This document shows positions 33,663 to 45,462 of a stretch of DNA of 64,000 nucleotides, piece after piece. The position numbers and the translations under genes were made by a program. Every line of letters begins with the position of its first letter. Position 1 is the first letter of the stretch. The notes under the pieces were generated by a model. It ran no database searches and had not been told where the DNA came from. It saw only the letters and a list, made by a program, of their open reading frames with translations. The DNA is from Reclinomonas americana ATCC 50394 (lineage: Eukaryota > Jakobida > Jakobea > Jakobida), in contig PS015389.1 in the NCBI GenBank assembly GCA_048213135.1, positions 15,753 to 79,752 of the forward strand, given 5' to 3'.

Positions 33663-34069
33663 GATGAGGGCGACTCATCAGCCTTGTCATTTCTTGTAGC
33701 AGTGTCTGTTGAAGAAACTCGTCGTGGGTCCGGCCACCCTCGCTAATTGCGTTCTTCCTGTTGTGTGTAGTTTATATTTGTGTCTCGCTATAGTTATTAG
33801 CTCGCTGCCTGTCATTCTCATCTGTGTTCACTCCAGCGTTAATGTTTTTCTAGATCTGTAAATTGCACGTGTCTGTGCTTGTACCCTAGTGTAACTAATG
33901 TACCATACCTGTACTTTCGTAACCAGAGGCCCTTGTTGTGAGAGACAGGTTCATTGCACTCACGACGTCGCAATCGGCACAAACACAGCGTCCGAACAGA
34001 GTCAATGGCGCAGTTGTGCCAACCAGGCAACAGAGCAGCATTCAGACACGGTATAATTATAAGCATCAT
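33663..34069. other. Intergenic region between the WD40 cluster and the SMP gene
   Basis: I see no coding sequence. Composition is less repetitive than most intergenic DNA here and contains several AT-richer stretches that may belong to the 3' end of the WD40 gene. Confidence 0.5.
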
Positions 34070-34154
34070 TGTTGGTGTGCCAATGGTCATCGTCGGCAAG
34101 GGATTTGTGGATATTTTCGCATTATTGGAATGTGGTGAATGAAGTGTTTTGTTG
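34070..34154 (+). promoter_or_regulatory. Dispersed upstream element, copy 4 (upstream of SMP gene)
   Basis: The sequence contains GTTGGTGTGCCAATGGTCAT, CGTCGGCAAGGGATTTGTGG, TTCGCATTATTGGAATGTGG and TGAATGAAGTGTTTTGTTG. This is the fullest copy; it ends about 207 bp before the chosen start codon at 34362. A T-rich stretch and CAAACAG follow it, which could be a 5' UTR splice acceptor. Confidence 0.7.
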
Positions 34155-34191
34155 TTTTGTTGTTTTCAAACAGCCGACAGCAATGGCTCGA

Positions 34192-34207
34192 GCGACGTCG
34201 ACGTCGC
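34192..34207. promoter_or_regulatory. 16-bp palindrome GCGACGTCGACGTCGC
   Basis: Perfect palindrome 155 bp upstream of the SMP gene start. Related GACGTCGACGT sequences lie at 17892 and 43854, both also upstream of genes. It overlaps an upstream ATG (34183) that opens a different frame. Confidence 0.35.
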
Positions 34208-34361
34208 AAATCACAAATCACAGCCTCCTCTCTCTTTACACGTCCAATCCCCAAAGCCCGCCACCTCACACTCACACTTCCCCCCACACCCACATGAGAC
34301 AACAAACCCCATGCACACGCACAGGACACGCACGACGTTCCTCCATCTCACTCACTCCGCA

Positions 34362-37300
34362 ATGCGACGCGGCGAGTTGCTTGTGGCTCGCCTGCGCGCG
34401 GCCACCGAGTACTGGCTGCCCACAGTCTGGCGCTGGACCGCAGACCACCCCATGCCCTGGTTCTCATTGGGGTCATACATGCTCGGCACCTCGGTAAAGA
34501 CACTCACCCTCACACTCTCACACACACTCACTCTCTCACTCTCTCTCAGCACTTTAGCATCGCCTGGGTGTTCCTCTCTCTCGTGGCCCACTACACCCTC
34601 TCCAGTCGCATTCGCGCCTTCATTCTCTTGCTCTTTGACTCGGCATCGACATCGACCGCCTCGATCCATCATCGATCATCGCCGGCATCGTCCGCCTTCC
34701 CCGCCACCGGGTCGACATCGACCGTAGTCGCGCCACTCGTCAGCCTCGATGCGGTCAGTCGCCTTTACACAATCGCCAACAAGCAAACTATTGTCTGATC
34801 GTGCGATTGCGATCTTCAGTCGACTCGTGCGGGCGCGTTTCGTCGACCTCCGTTGCATCAACGTCGTCCATCGCCTGTGCTCAATGCTGCACCTCTTCCT
34901 CCGCCTCCGCCTCCTCCTCCTCCACCTGCGGCCCTGTATCGCTCATCGTTCTCGTCGTCGAGGAGGGGCGATGAGGACGATGACTCGTCGTCGGTCACCG
35001 GCACCAGTGTGCACAGTGTGGACTCGCGATCGTCGCGCTCGGGGCCTGTACGCGCACCACCGGCGTTGGATCGATTCGATGCCGTGTTTGGCGACGATTT
35101 GCACAGCGAGTGTGCGCTGCTCAACGCCATTCTCCTCGGCTACTTTATCCAGCTGAAGCGCAGCTCGATTCCGCAGTGGCTCAAGAGCAGTCTCAATCAG
35201 CATTTGTATGGGGTGTTTTATAATTTGCCGACCCTGGTGCGGTTGTTGGCGGGGCAGGTGAAGTAAGGGGAAGGGTGATACAAGGGGAAGGGAGGGAGGG
35301 AGGGGGAGAGGGAAGAGAAGAGGGAGGAGAGAGGGAGTAAGGAGGGAGGGATGGTGAAAGAGAGAGGAGTGGGGGTTGTGGATTTGTCTTGAGAAGAGAA
35401 GAAAGAGGGGTACGCAAGGTGAGAAGAACATGGTGGTGGACGAGTGAAGTGAGATTTGAGGGAGAGAAGGGACACTGTGCTGCAAAGATATTTCTTGAGA
35501 CTCGAGAGACTCGGAGAGGGGGGAGAGAGAGTGGAAGTCTGAAGTGGAATTGGGATGTATCTTTGTGAGACGAGGTGGTGATGAGAGAGAGACAGAGGAG
35601 TGTGTGATTTGCTCTGCGAGGTGTTGTGGATCGGCAAGAAAAGAGATGATGGATGACGAGAAGCACAGACAGTTGGAGAGTAACAGAGAGATAGGGGAAG
35701 AGGGAGCTTGGGTGAGAGAAATATGATGGGGAGAGAAAGATCGCAGCGCTTGAGAGAGAGTGTGTGTGTGTGTGTGAGGTTTGCGAGAAGGAGACACTCT
35801 TCTTATTGTAGTTGAGGAAGTTGTGTTGCAACCCTTGCTTTGTGAGACTCGAGTGTGAGTCAAGCATTGAGGATTATAAGAGAGGTCTTTCGTAGTTCAG
35901 TGTTCGACTCACTCACCTTCTTCGTTGCAGGAGGGCATGGTGATTGAGGAGGTCAACTTTGGTGACTCGCCGCCCGTGGTGCAAGAGGTTTCCGTGTTCT
36001 CCCAGACCGCCGCCTTGCTGGTTTCGTTTCTTGCCTCTGTTTCACTGTCTCGTGCACACGCAATCTCTTCTCACGATGGTGCAGGTCGTCGACTGCACGA
36101 TATTGTACTCGTTTGCCGGCTGCTCGCTCACCGCCTCGGTGCACGCCCTCAGCGAGTACCGCATCCCGATTAGAGTAGAGGGCCTGCAGTTTGCCGGCAA
36201 GGTGGGTTATCGTGCTGAAGGAGTAACGGGCGCAGTAGAGTCTCTCTCCTCTCCTCTCTCCCTCTCTCTCTCCCTCCCTCTCTCTNNNNNNNNNNNNNNN
36301 NNNNNNNNNNNNNNNNNNNNNNNNNNNNNNNNNNNNNNNNNNNNNNNNNNNNNNNNNNNNNNNNNNNNNNNNNNNNNNNNNNNNNNNNNNNNNNNNNNNN
36401 NNNNNNNNNNNNNNNNNNNNNNNNNNNNNNNNNNNNNNNNNNNNNNNNNNNNNNNNNNNNNNNNNNNNNNNNNNNNNNNNNNNNNNNNNNNNNNNNNNNN
36501 NNNNNNNNNNNNNNNNNNNNNNNNNNNNNNNNNNNNNNNNNNNNNNNNNNNNNNNNNNNNNNNNNNNNNNNNNNNNNNNNNNNNNNNNNNNNNNNNNNNN
36601 NNNNNNNNNNNNNNNNNNNNNNNNNNNNNNNNNNNNNNNNNNNNNNNNNNNNNNNNNNNNNNNNNNNNNNNNNNNNNNNNNNNNNNNNNNNNNNNNNNNN
36701 NNNNNNNNNNNNNNNNNNNNNNNNNNNNNNNNNNNNNNNNNNNNNNNNNNNNNNNNNNNNNNNNNNNNNNNNNNNNNNNNNNNNNNNNNNNNNNNNNNNN
36801 NNNNNNNNNNNNNNNNNNNNNNNNNNNNNNNNNNNNNNNNNNNNNNNNNNNNNNNNNNNNNNNNNNNNNNNNNNNNNNNNNNNNNNNNNNNNNNNNNNNN
36901 NNNNNNNNNNNNNNNNNNNNNNNNNNNNNNNNNNNNNNNNNNNNNNNNNNNNNNNNNNNNNNNNNNNNNNNNNNNNNNNNNNNNNNNNNNNNNNNCTCCT
37001 CCTCCTCCTCCTCCTCCGTCCGTCCGTCCGTCCGTCCGTCCGTCCGTCCGTCCGTCCGTCCTCCGTCTCCGTCTCCGTCCTCCTCTCCGTCTCCTCCTCC
37101 TCTCCTCCTCCTCCTCCTCCTCCTCCTCCTCCTCCTCCTCCACTCTCCCTCTCCCTCTCCCTCTCCCTCTCCCTCTCCCTCTCCCTCTTCCCTCTCCCTC
37201 TCCCTCTCCGTCCCCCTCTCACCCCCTTTCCCTCTCTGCAGGTCCGCTTCGAATTCCACTTCTGCGCCCGCACGCCGTTCATCCGCAAGCTCACGCTCAG

Positions 37301-39154
37301 TCTGCGCGAGTCACCCAACATGGACCTGCGCGTGCGCTTCGGCACCGACCTCGACCTCGAGGACTTCCCCTTTGGCGACGTGCTCCGTACAGAAATCCTG
37401 GAGGCCGTCAGTCGCGCCATCCACCCCAACCACGTGGTCATCTTTGAGGAGGAGAGCGTGGTGGCGCGCTACGCCGACACACTGCAGCAGCGACTCGACG
37501 AGCGCAGTGTCAGTGCCGATTTGGAGCCAACGTTCCAGCGGCTACATCGCGGCCTCTCCGATGTGCTGGCGCAGGAGATGCGCAGCAAGCGTTGCGTTTT
37601 GAAGGGGGAATCGGACTCTGTTGTGTGTGCTCGCCTCTCACCGCTTTGTGGCAGACGAGGTGGCGTACACGGTAATCAAGACTATTCTGCACGCACTGGA
37701 GTACCTGCTGCGGGTGGGCGCGCAGGAGAGCGACATGGATCTGTGTCAGCATGGGTTTGCCGTTATCTCCGAGCTGCTGTTCCCTGGTGAGTGGGGAGAG
37801 AGGGGGATGGGGGGAGGGTGAAGGGAGAGGAAGAAGGGGAGGGAGCAGAGAGAGAACAAGGGACTTGAGAAACACAGGGGATGAAAGGAAGCATGAGGAG
37901 TGTGCGAGAGAGAGAGAGAGAGAGCAGAAAGAGAAATAAAGGCTTGAGAAGCACAGGGGAAAATGGAGACCGAGTGTTGCGGAGAGAGAGAAGGTTGAGA
38001 GCTAGGATGAGAATCGCAGTTTGGGATGGAAAGCAACAAGAAGAGTGTGTGTGAGAGGAGGATAAAGACTGAAGTATAAGAGCGCAGTTAGGGATGAGCA
38101 GAAATGTAGGGGGTGTGTGTGTGAGAGAGAGAGAGAGAGAAAAGATGTAGACTGAAGGATGAGAAGCTCTGTCGGAGATGGCGAGGAAAGCAAGAGGATT
38201 GTGTGCGAGAGAGAGAGAGAGAAAAGGACAAAGACTGAGGATGAGCAGCTGGGGATGGACAGGAAACAAGAAGAGTATGTGCGCGAGAGAGAGAGAGGGA
38301 AAGAGAGAACTCGAGGCTTGTGAAGCACGGGGAATGAAGGGAGCGAGTGAGTGAGAAGGATAAGAGCGCAGTTGGGGAAAGAGAGGAGATGAGAGGAGTG
38401 TGTGTGAGAGAGAAAATTATAGACTGAAGGATGAGAAGCTCTGTCGGAGATGGCTGGGAATCAAGGAGAATGTGTGCGAGGGAGAGAAAGATGAAGACAG
38501 CAGGATGCGCAGCACCGTAGGGAATGGGGAGAAAAGCAAGGGAGTATGAGTGAGTGAGCAGGTTGAGAACTAAAGGGTGGCATGCGCAGTTGGCGAATGA
38601 AGGGTGAGAGAGAGAGAGAGAGAGAGAGGAAGCCGACCGCTTTGTTTGTTGGGTCGTCAAAGACTATGCAGCCTAATTGTTTGAGAACTTCATTCCTGAC
38701 TTTTCCTTGTCCTCCTCCACAGAGGACCCCGACCGATTCGACAGCAAGCTGGTGATGCGCACGATTCTCAAGCAGCGGCATTTCCTTTTCCTCAGCCAGG
38801 TGGCTGAGAGGTGAGCGCGCCATCACATCTTCGCCTTCAACCATCGTTCTCGTAATGGAGTGATTTTCTCGCGTCAGATGTCGCTGGGCGGACGACCTGT
38901 TCCAGGGCCTCCTCAGCCCACACCAGAATCCAGAAATTCGAGCGCGTGTCAACGAGCTGTGTCGGGTGTTGGAGTGCCAGGACGTGGTGTACGATGTGAT
39001 GGCGCGCTCGCAGCACCGCCGGCGACGATTCACACCGCCACTGTCGTCGGTGGGGGCGACGGGTGCGGTGGTGGGTGGCGGTGGAGGGGGTGTAGGTGGT
39101 GGGGGTGTTGGTGGTGGGCAGGGAGTGAGTGCCACACCGCCGCCGCCGAGGTGA
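34362..39154 (+). CDS. SMP-domain (lipid-transfer-like) membrane protein
   Basis: Nine exons, 34362-34493, 34550-34753, 34820-35257, 35931-36020, 36085-36201, 37242-37590, 37655-37786, 38723-38810 and 38878-39154, join in phase to 608 residues. Hydrophobic segments around 45-76 (IAWVFLSLVAHYTL, IRAFILLLF) suggest a membrane anchor. A Pro/Ser-rich linker leads to an SMP-like domain at about 215-430: CALLNAILLGYF, PQWLKSSLNQHLYGVF, VNFGDSPPVVQEV, YSFAGCSLTASVHAL, GLQFAGKVRFEFHFCA, and PNMDLRVRFG. SMP domains carry lipids at endoplasmic reticulum contact sites. A helical region and a Gly-rich, Pro-ending tail follow; no C2 or PH domain is seen. The exon-six donor is GTTGCG. The 1040-nt intron holds the N gap. 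Confidence 0.82.
35258..35930. repeat. GA-rich intron of the SMP gene
   Basis: Purine-rich simple sequence (GGGAAGGGAGGGAG, GAGAGA, GTGTGT). It has no coding signal and sits between exons three and four. Confidence 0.7.
36236..37241. repeat. CT-rich repeats with assembly gap 36286-36995 in SMP gene intron
   Basis: The gap of 710 N is preceded by CTCTCC repeats. It is followed by CTC units, about eleven CCGT units (37017-37060), more CTC units and then CTCCCT units up to the splice acceptor at 37241. Confidence 0.95.
37787..38722. repeat. Degenerate GA-rich minisatellite in SMP gene intron
   Basis: Units of about 60-70 bp recur, built from GAGGATGAGAAGC(T/A), GAAAGCAAGAGGA, GTGTGTGCGAGAGAGAGAGA and AAAGACTGAAGGATGAGAAG. 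At least eight diverged copies are visible between 37870 and 38620. Confidence 0.8.
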
Positions 39155-40324
39155 GGGAGTGTGGAGTCATTGTTAAGGAGTGTATTTATTAGGAAAGGAA
39201 ATAGGGAAGGGGATGAAGGGAATGTGGGAGAGAAGGGAAGGGGAGTGGGCGTGTGCAGAAAGATAAAGGCAACGCAGAGAGAGGAAAGAAACCAGGATGG
39301 CAGAAGTAGACGGCAAGAGGAGTGACACTGGCATCGGCTGTCGACCCTTTCTCTATTTGATTCCGCCAGCGCTTCATTCAGGTGCCGCGGGAATGTGGGA
39401 TGAATAGTGAGGCGGGATGAACATGGAGAGAACTGAGTGTGCGAGGCAGCTAGCTGCGTTGCAGAAGGCTGACGACCTGGTTTGGACGCGCTCTGACGCG
39501 AGAAGGTAAAGGCAAAAGGAGTGCCGATTCTCGAGAAAGCGGGCAAATTGGGGCGACCAATATCAACCTGCTTCTCATCTCTTCCTCCTCTCGCTTGCCT
39601 CCTCCTCCCTTCGCAAGAATCAAATAGTTTGACTCTCTAGCAGCGAGCGCACTAGGAATCCCCGCTGCCTTCAAGAATGATGTTTGTGTTGATGTTAACG
39701 TTTGTTGGACTGGTCTTCTTCTCTTGCTGCCTCCTTCAGAACTCGCAAATTCGGGGCGAGTCCTCTCACTTCCTTCCTTTATCCATCTCTCTTTCCCCTA
39801 CTCCCTTCCCCCTTCTCCATTCTCCGCTGCTGTGTTTTGTATTGCAATTGATGTTTTCGATATGGTTGGACTTGACTTGTTTTGGTGAATAACCATCGTC
39901 GTGAGGGTCAACCTATTTCTCCTCTCTCTCTCTCTTCTGTTCCTGTCCCCTACACTCGCAGATCGGGGCAAGTAAGCCAATTCTCTTCTCCTTCTCCTCT
40001 CGCTGCCTTCCTCTCCTCTCGCTGCCTTCCCCTTCATCTCGCTGCCTTCCCCTCCTCTCGCTGCTTTCCCCTTCATCTCGCTGCCTTCCCCTCATCTCAC
40101 TGCCTCCTTCTCCTCTTGCATTCCCTTCTCCCTTCCCCTTCTCCTCTTGCATTCCCTTCCCTGCTCCCTCTCCCTCCGCCTTTCCCCCTCACCTCCCCTT
40201 CCCCCCCCCTCATAATCAATTGTTCCAAGTACACTCCACACACACACTTATTTTTCGTCGCAAAGTCATTAGTAATTTTCTATCCACCCTTTCCCCCCTT
40301 CTTCCCCCTTCTTCCCCCCCCTTA
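39155..40324. other. Intergenic region with 24-bp minisatellite
   Basis: Both flanking genes end here (convergent). At about 40000-40110 a unit of roughly 24 bp (CTCTCGCTGCCTTCCCCTTC) repeats about five times. The rest is pyrimidine-rich. No gene is supported. Confidence 0.65.
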
Positions 40325-42064
40325 TCATGAGGGCAGTGCCGCGGCATCCGCGGCCGGCGCTAATGAGTCCTCGCCTATTAGTGGTGAGGCGCCGCTGGGC
40401 GCCGCCGTCGCGCGTGGCGTGTTACGATCATCGCCCGTGCCGACGGTGAAACTGCTGGCCAGCGCATCGGCCAGCTGATTGCGGGCACTGGCAGCGGCCG
40501 CCATTACGGCCGTGCCGGTGCCGTCGCCATCCATGTCGCCGGCGTCGCTGCCGCCGCCGGCATCCGATTGCACTGGGCTCTCGGTGAACGAGCGAATGGT
40601 GGCCCACTCGGCCGAGAACACCTCGGGCATTTGCACCAGTGAGAGCCAGTCGCGAATGCGGTCCTTTTGCACGTCGGTCAGCACGCCGTCTTGCAGTGGC
40701 GGGCCGACGGGGTCGGGCAAGTTCTGCGCCGACAGGATCGAATGCTGCGACATCATCATCTGATTGACGCCGCTGCTCAGCGGCGTGCCCGGCGACGCCG
40801 CAAACGGCGACTGGTGCGAGCCTATTCTCTGGTGCACCGGCACGCCCATCGAGTACGACGCTCCGCCCACCAGACCGCCGCCGACACTCGCCGCCGTCAT
40901 GCCGCCCGGCACAAAGTTCGGGTGGCACACGGGTGAGAGGGCGCCGGAGCTGTTGTTGTGGTGGCCGCTGCCGCCGAAATTTTGGTGCGTGCCCATGGCG
41001 GTGGGGGCGGTAGGGGCACCACCGCCGGCACCGCCGGCACCGGCCGGACCAATGCCACTACCGTCGGAATCGGACGGTAATATGACTTGCTCGCGCCATT
41101 GCATGATGCGCGAGGCCAGGAAGGGTTCCATGGAGGCGGGCGGGACGACGTGCATGCCGTAGTGCGGGTTTCGTAGTCGTTCGGCAAAGGAGCGGCGGTA
41201 GTTCGAGGTGCCGCCGGCCATGAGTGGGTCGTCGCGGAAGTTCTGAGAAGGGGAAAGGGGGAAAGGGGAAGAGGGAAGGGTGAGGAAAAGGGCGGAGTGA
41301 GGGGAAAGGGAGAGAGGATAAGGAAACCAAGAGCAAAAAAGAAGGAACAGCAAAGGACAAGTGAAAGAGTGGGATTTTGTGCAGAAGCGAATATTTAACG
41401 CAAGAAGAAGGGCAAAGCGAACGGCGAACGATGTACAATTCTAACGACCTGGAGAACTCGAGAGACTGCCACAAACAATCGAAAGAGAGCGAGAGATAAG
41501 AGGGAAAGAGAGCGAGGTATACACCCAAGTCGCTCTCATTTCTTTCTTCTCGCTTTGCCTTCGCCGGTCAAAGAGAAAGGAGAGAGAAAGTAAGCAAAAG
41601 AAGAGATACGGCGACTTGTGCAAGTGATCCAAAAAGTGACAAGGCTCATCGCTCTTCAAACCTCAAACTCCTTCAACAAATGTGCAATAGAACAACGTCT
41701 CGCTCGTCTCATCTCAACGTGAACAAAGCAGAAAAATAGTGGGCGAGTGTGTGAGTCCCTCTGCGCACATACAAACCACTAGCTCACAGTCTCACACATC
41801 TCTTTCACACACAGACACTCTCTCGCTTGTCTCACGTCGCACAACTCACAGAGTGAGCGATTGAGAAGAAGGGCATGCAGAAAAAAAAAAGAAAGGCACT
41901 CACAGAGAGAGAGAGAGACTCACTCATTCCCGACCGCACAAGATCCCTCTCTGTCGCAGGGAGGGCGAAAGAGGACAAGGAAAAGAGGGAGAGAGAGAGG
42001 AGGGAGAGAGAGAAGGAATGAAAGAGCAACTCATTTATCCATACACACATCCTCTTCCTTTGTT

Positions 42065-42096
<32 letters not shown>

Positions 42097-42772
42097 GCAC
42101 ACACACAGACAAACCGATACACACACACTCACTCATCCAACAATATCAAGCGTTCTCTCGCACTCTCTCATTCTTCTTCTCTCTCACACACATACACACA
42201 TACAGAGAGAGAGAAAGCAAAAGAAGCAGAAGGACTGAGAGACACTCCTCTTCACGACGCACAAGCTCTCTCTAACACACAAACAGAGAGAGAGAAGGAA
42301 GCAGGAGAGAATGAAACTCTTTTCGCCACACACACACACACACGCTCTCTCTCTCTCGCTCACATGCACACAAAGGGAGGGAGAGAGGGAGAGAGAGAAG
42401 AAGAAGAGAAGAGAAGAGAAGAGGAAGAAGAAGAAGAGGTGGAGCCCCTTCTCCGCTCTCTCTGTCTCTCTATCTCTCACATGCACACATACACAGAGAC
42501 AGAGACAAGCACATACACAGAGAGAAAGAGAATGTGTGTAAGAGAGAGAGAGCAGAGAATGAAACGCTCTCATCACACAATCACGCTCTCTAGCTCACAC
42601 ACTCTCTCACACACGCTCTCTCTCACGCTCACACACTCTCTCACGCTCACACACACACACACACAGTAAGCGAGAGACGGAGAGAGAGACAGAGAGAGAG
42701 AGAAGAAGAAGAAGAAGAGGAAGAAGAAGAGAATGAAACTCTCTCTTTGTCACACACACACTGTCTCATACA

Positions 42773-42833
<61 letters not shown>

Positions 42834-43169
42834 CCCATACTTCCTCTCGCCCACACTCTCTCTCCCACACACACACTAACCCCCACCCTCCACCCACTCC
42901 CTTCCACCCACTCCACACCCACTCACCTCATCATCCCACGCATTCTTCGTCTCCCCTCCCTGCGCCCCACCACCACCTCCCGCCGTCGACCCCGCCGCCA
43001 TCAACACCCCGACCTTATTCGCCGAAAACGACCCGCGCGGAAGCACCATCGACTGCTGTCGACCTCCCTCCACTGGCGTGCCTCCACCACCTCCGCCTTG
43101 TCCATTAATAGCTTGCACAGAGGACGAGGCAGAGCGGTGCAGCTTGCGCGACGAGGGAGAACACCCCAT
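40325..43169 (-). CDS. Putative N-myristoylated protein of unknown function
   Basis: Two exons, 43169-42927 and 41242-40325, joined in phase 0, give 386 residues. The N-terminus MGCSPSSRKL fits an N-myristoylation signal with an adjacent palmitoylatable Cys, as in membrane-anchored signalling proteins. Most of the chain is low-complexity Gly/Ala/Ser. Conserved-looking islands are NAWDDE-NFRDDPLMAGG, NYRRSFAERLRNPHYGMHV, FLASRIMQWREQVILPSD and DRIRDWLSLVQMPEVFSAEW. I do not recognise a family. The single intron of 1684 nt is almost entirely microsatellite. The start is the only ATG placing MGC at the N-terminus and lies 882 bp from a divergent gene. Confidence 0.75.
41700..42926. repeat. CT/CA/GA microsatellite mosaic in a single intron
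   Basis: Alternating CA, CT, GA and CACT runs fill this 1.2 kb. Notable are a CT tract at 42775-42830 and AAG-rich blocks near 42400-42440 and 42700-42735. A period of about 120-150 bp is suggested by recurring TGAAACTC(T) and CACGCTCTCT. Confidence 0.9.
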
Positions 43170-44051
43170 GGATGGACGGTGGTGCGACTAACCGCCGAAT
43201 CAAACACTCGCGCAAAATACGTTATGTGTGTGTGCTGCACGTGCGTGTGCGTGTGCGTGTGTGTGTGATAGAGAGCGAGCGCGCGTGTGTCAAAGCACGC
43301 GCAAAGAGAAAGAAGTGATGAAAGTGGTGAACTGTGTTCGTTCGCGTTGCACGCGTTTTGACTTTTCGTTGAGCTCGTGACGTGTCGGATTTGTCCAAGT
43401 CGGGTGATTAATCGATTTCGATATTTGTAATCGAAGCCTGCGTGGGTCGCGTGAGAGACACCGTGTACGCACCAAGCGAATACGCTTCTGTGTGTGAGTT
43501 TTTTTGACTTCATTCTTGTGCGCTGCGCGCATGATCACAGCGCAGCGTGCAATATTTTCGGAATTCGAAATTCCTGCAGTATTCGACAACTGCGTCGCAG
43601 TCTTCAAGATTGCATTGCAAGGACAGCAAAGATGAAAGGCTACGGCTTGCTTACAACGTTTTTCGTGTATTGCACGTGCGGCAGTCTGCGAATGCGGGAT
43701 CGGAGAATTTGAAGGGCTCTTGCTTTTCAAAACGCAACATGCACGATCGTAGTCGACAAGGCCAGCAAGTAGAGAGTACCGCCGAGTTCCGAGTTGCTCC
43801 AGAGGGTGAATGCAAGTCCACAAACCACAACCGAACAATTGCAAGCTTGTCGCGACGTCGACGTTGTTCTCTGCAGCGCTAGCTGCACTTCCAGTCATGG
43901 TCACTCGACATGCTCTCCTCACTGATCGCAGATATCACCACGTGTTGCTGCACTGCAACTGCCACTCAACAGCGACTCGCCCTTCTGGACAGACGTCATG
44001 CATGACGTCCTCCATCGCCTTTCACTCGTATCGCACAACACAGGAGGCGCG
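43170..44051. promoter_or_regulatory. Divergent intergenic region
   Basis: This 882-bp interval separates the myristoylated-protein gene (-) from the mitochondrial-protein gene (+). It includes GACGTCGACGT at 43854-43864 and a GT/CA-rich leader next to 43169. No coding sequence is supported on either strand. Confidence 0.4.
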
Positions 44052-45404
44052 ATGCTCTCGCGTCTCTCTCTCCTCCTGCGCCACAGCGCCACCAAGCCCC
44101 GCGCACCAACACTCCACCTCCGTGCATTCTCCTCCCACAATGCACACGAAGGACAACAACATCAGCAACAAGAGCAACAACAACAGCAAGAGGAGAAGAA
44201 GACAGTGCCTCCAGAGGTGGTCATCGAGAGCGTGTTTGGAAACTCCTCCTCACGTGCGTCTTACACTCACTCACTCACTCACTCACTCACTCACTCACTC
44301 ACTCACTCACTCACTCCCTCCCTTCCCTTCCCTTCCCCCTTCCCTTCCCCCCTTCACTTCCCTTCCCTTGCCTTCCCTCCCCCCTTCCCCCTTCTCTGCA
44401 GTCTCCATCTTCAAGCTAACCTTGATCACCGCCGCTGTCGTCGGCGGCTCGGCCTACTTTGAGCGCAACGACGCCAGCGAGCGCGCCCAACACCACCTCA
44501 ACGTGCTGCACTCACACGCCACCTCCGTCGTCGACACCGAGGCCGACGGAGTGCGCATTGCTCGCTCCCTGCGCTATGTCGAGTGCGCGCTGTCACTGTG
44601 CGGAACAACCGTGGACAATGCCAAGCCGATGCCGAGTGCGGCGACTGTCGACGAGGCATCGTTGGGGAAGTATGGAGTTGGCGATACAGGTACCGCTGCG
44701 ATTGTACATCAACAACCAATGGTGCTTTGTAGTGATATTTGCGTGCCGGTGCAGTGACGGTGCACTCGGCGCCTCTGTTGGTCGACGCGACGAATGGACC
44801 GGTGCTGGTGGAGGCACTGAAGGGCCTCCTTCGTCAGTTCTCCACTGCGCCAGCGGAGGTGGAGATTGGAGATGCAGGTGGTGTGCAGGAGGAGGAGGGC
44901 GATGTGCAGTATGGAGTCGCGATGTTGGGTGCCGCAGTTCCTCTCACTGCGGAGACGCGGCGGGTGGTGCAGGAGGCGTTGCTGTTGGCCGTGTTGGTGC
45001 CACTGAATGGTTTGTCTGCTGGCGAGAGTGACTTGCAGCTTGTTACTCACTCACTCACTCTGTGTCACTCTTTCTCTTTCTTTCTCTTTCTCTTTCTGTG
45101 TCTCTCTTTCTTTCTCTCTCTTTCTCTCTCGCTTTCTGTGTCTCTTTCTGTATCTCTCTCGCTTTTTTCTTCTGTCTCTGTGTGTGTCTCTCTCTCTCCT
45201 TCACTTTCTCTGCTCTTCTCTTTCTCTCTCTCTATCTCTCTCTCTCTCTCTCCACGAGCAGACACCACCAGCAAGCTGAGCCAGGCGTATGCGGAGCATC
45301 TGTGTCGCGGTGACTTGCCGCGTGTGGCCCTCGAGTGCTCTGTAGAGTTGTACGCCATGCTCGTCAGTGCGCTCCGTCGTTTCCGTGCGTCCTTGTGGGA
45401 GTAG
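44052..45404 (+). CDS. Predicted mitochondrial membrane protein, copy 1 of duplicated gene a
   Basis: Four exons, 44052-44253, 44402-44689, 44755-45009 and 45262-45404, all joined in phase 1, give 295 residues. The N-terminus MLSRLSLLLRHSATK... is Arg/Ser/Leu-rich with no acids, a typical mitochondrial presequence, followed by a Gln-rich stretch. A hydrophobic segment FKLTLITAAVVGGSAYF looks like a single membrane span. Later islands are SLRYVECALSLCG, SAPLLVDATNGPVLVEALKG and AYAEHLCRGDLPRVALEC. These recur in the second copy (47584-48646). I do not recognise the family. The first intron opens with a CACT microsatellite. Confidence 0.78.
44262..44310. repeat. ACTC tetranucleotide microsatellite
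   Basis: About twelve ACTC units lie right after the first 5' splice site of the mitochondrial-protein gene. Confidence 0.95.
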
Positions 45405-45462
45405 ATGGGAGAAGCAGTGTTGTTGGTGCTCACTGGCTTGTCGCAGCTCAATGTGTTTCGTA

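Noticed and set aside
34183-34500. Upstream ATG at 34183 as start of the SMP gene
   Set aside because: It opens a different frame, rich in His/Pro/Thr, that does not join the transmembrane and SMP exons; possibly a short upstream frame only.
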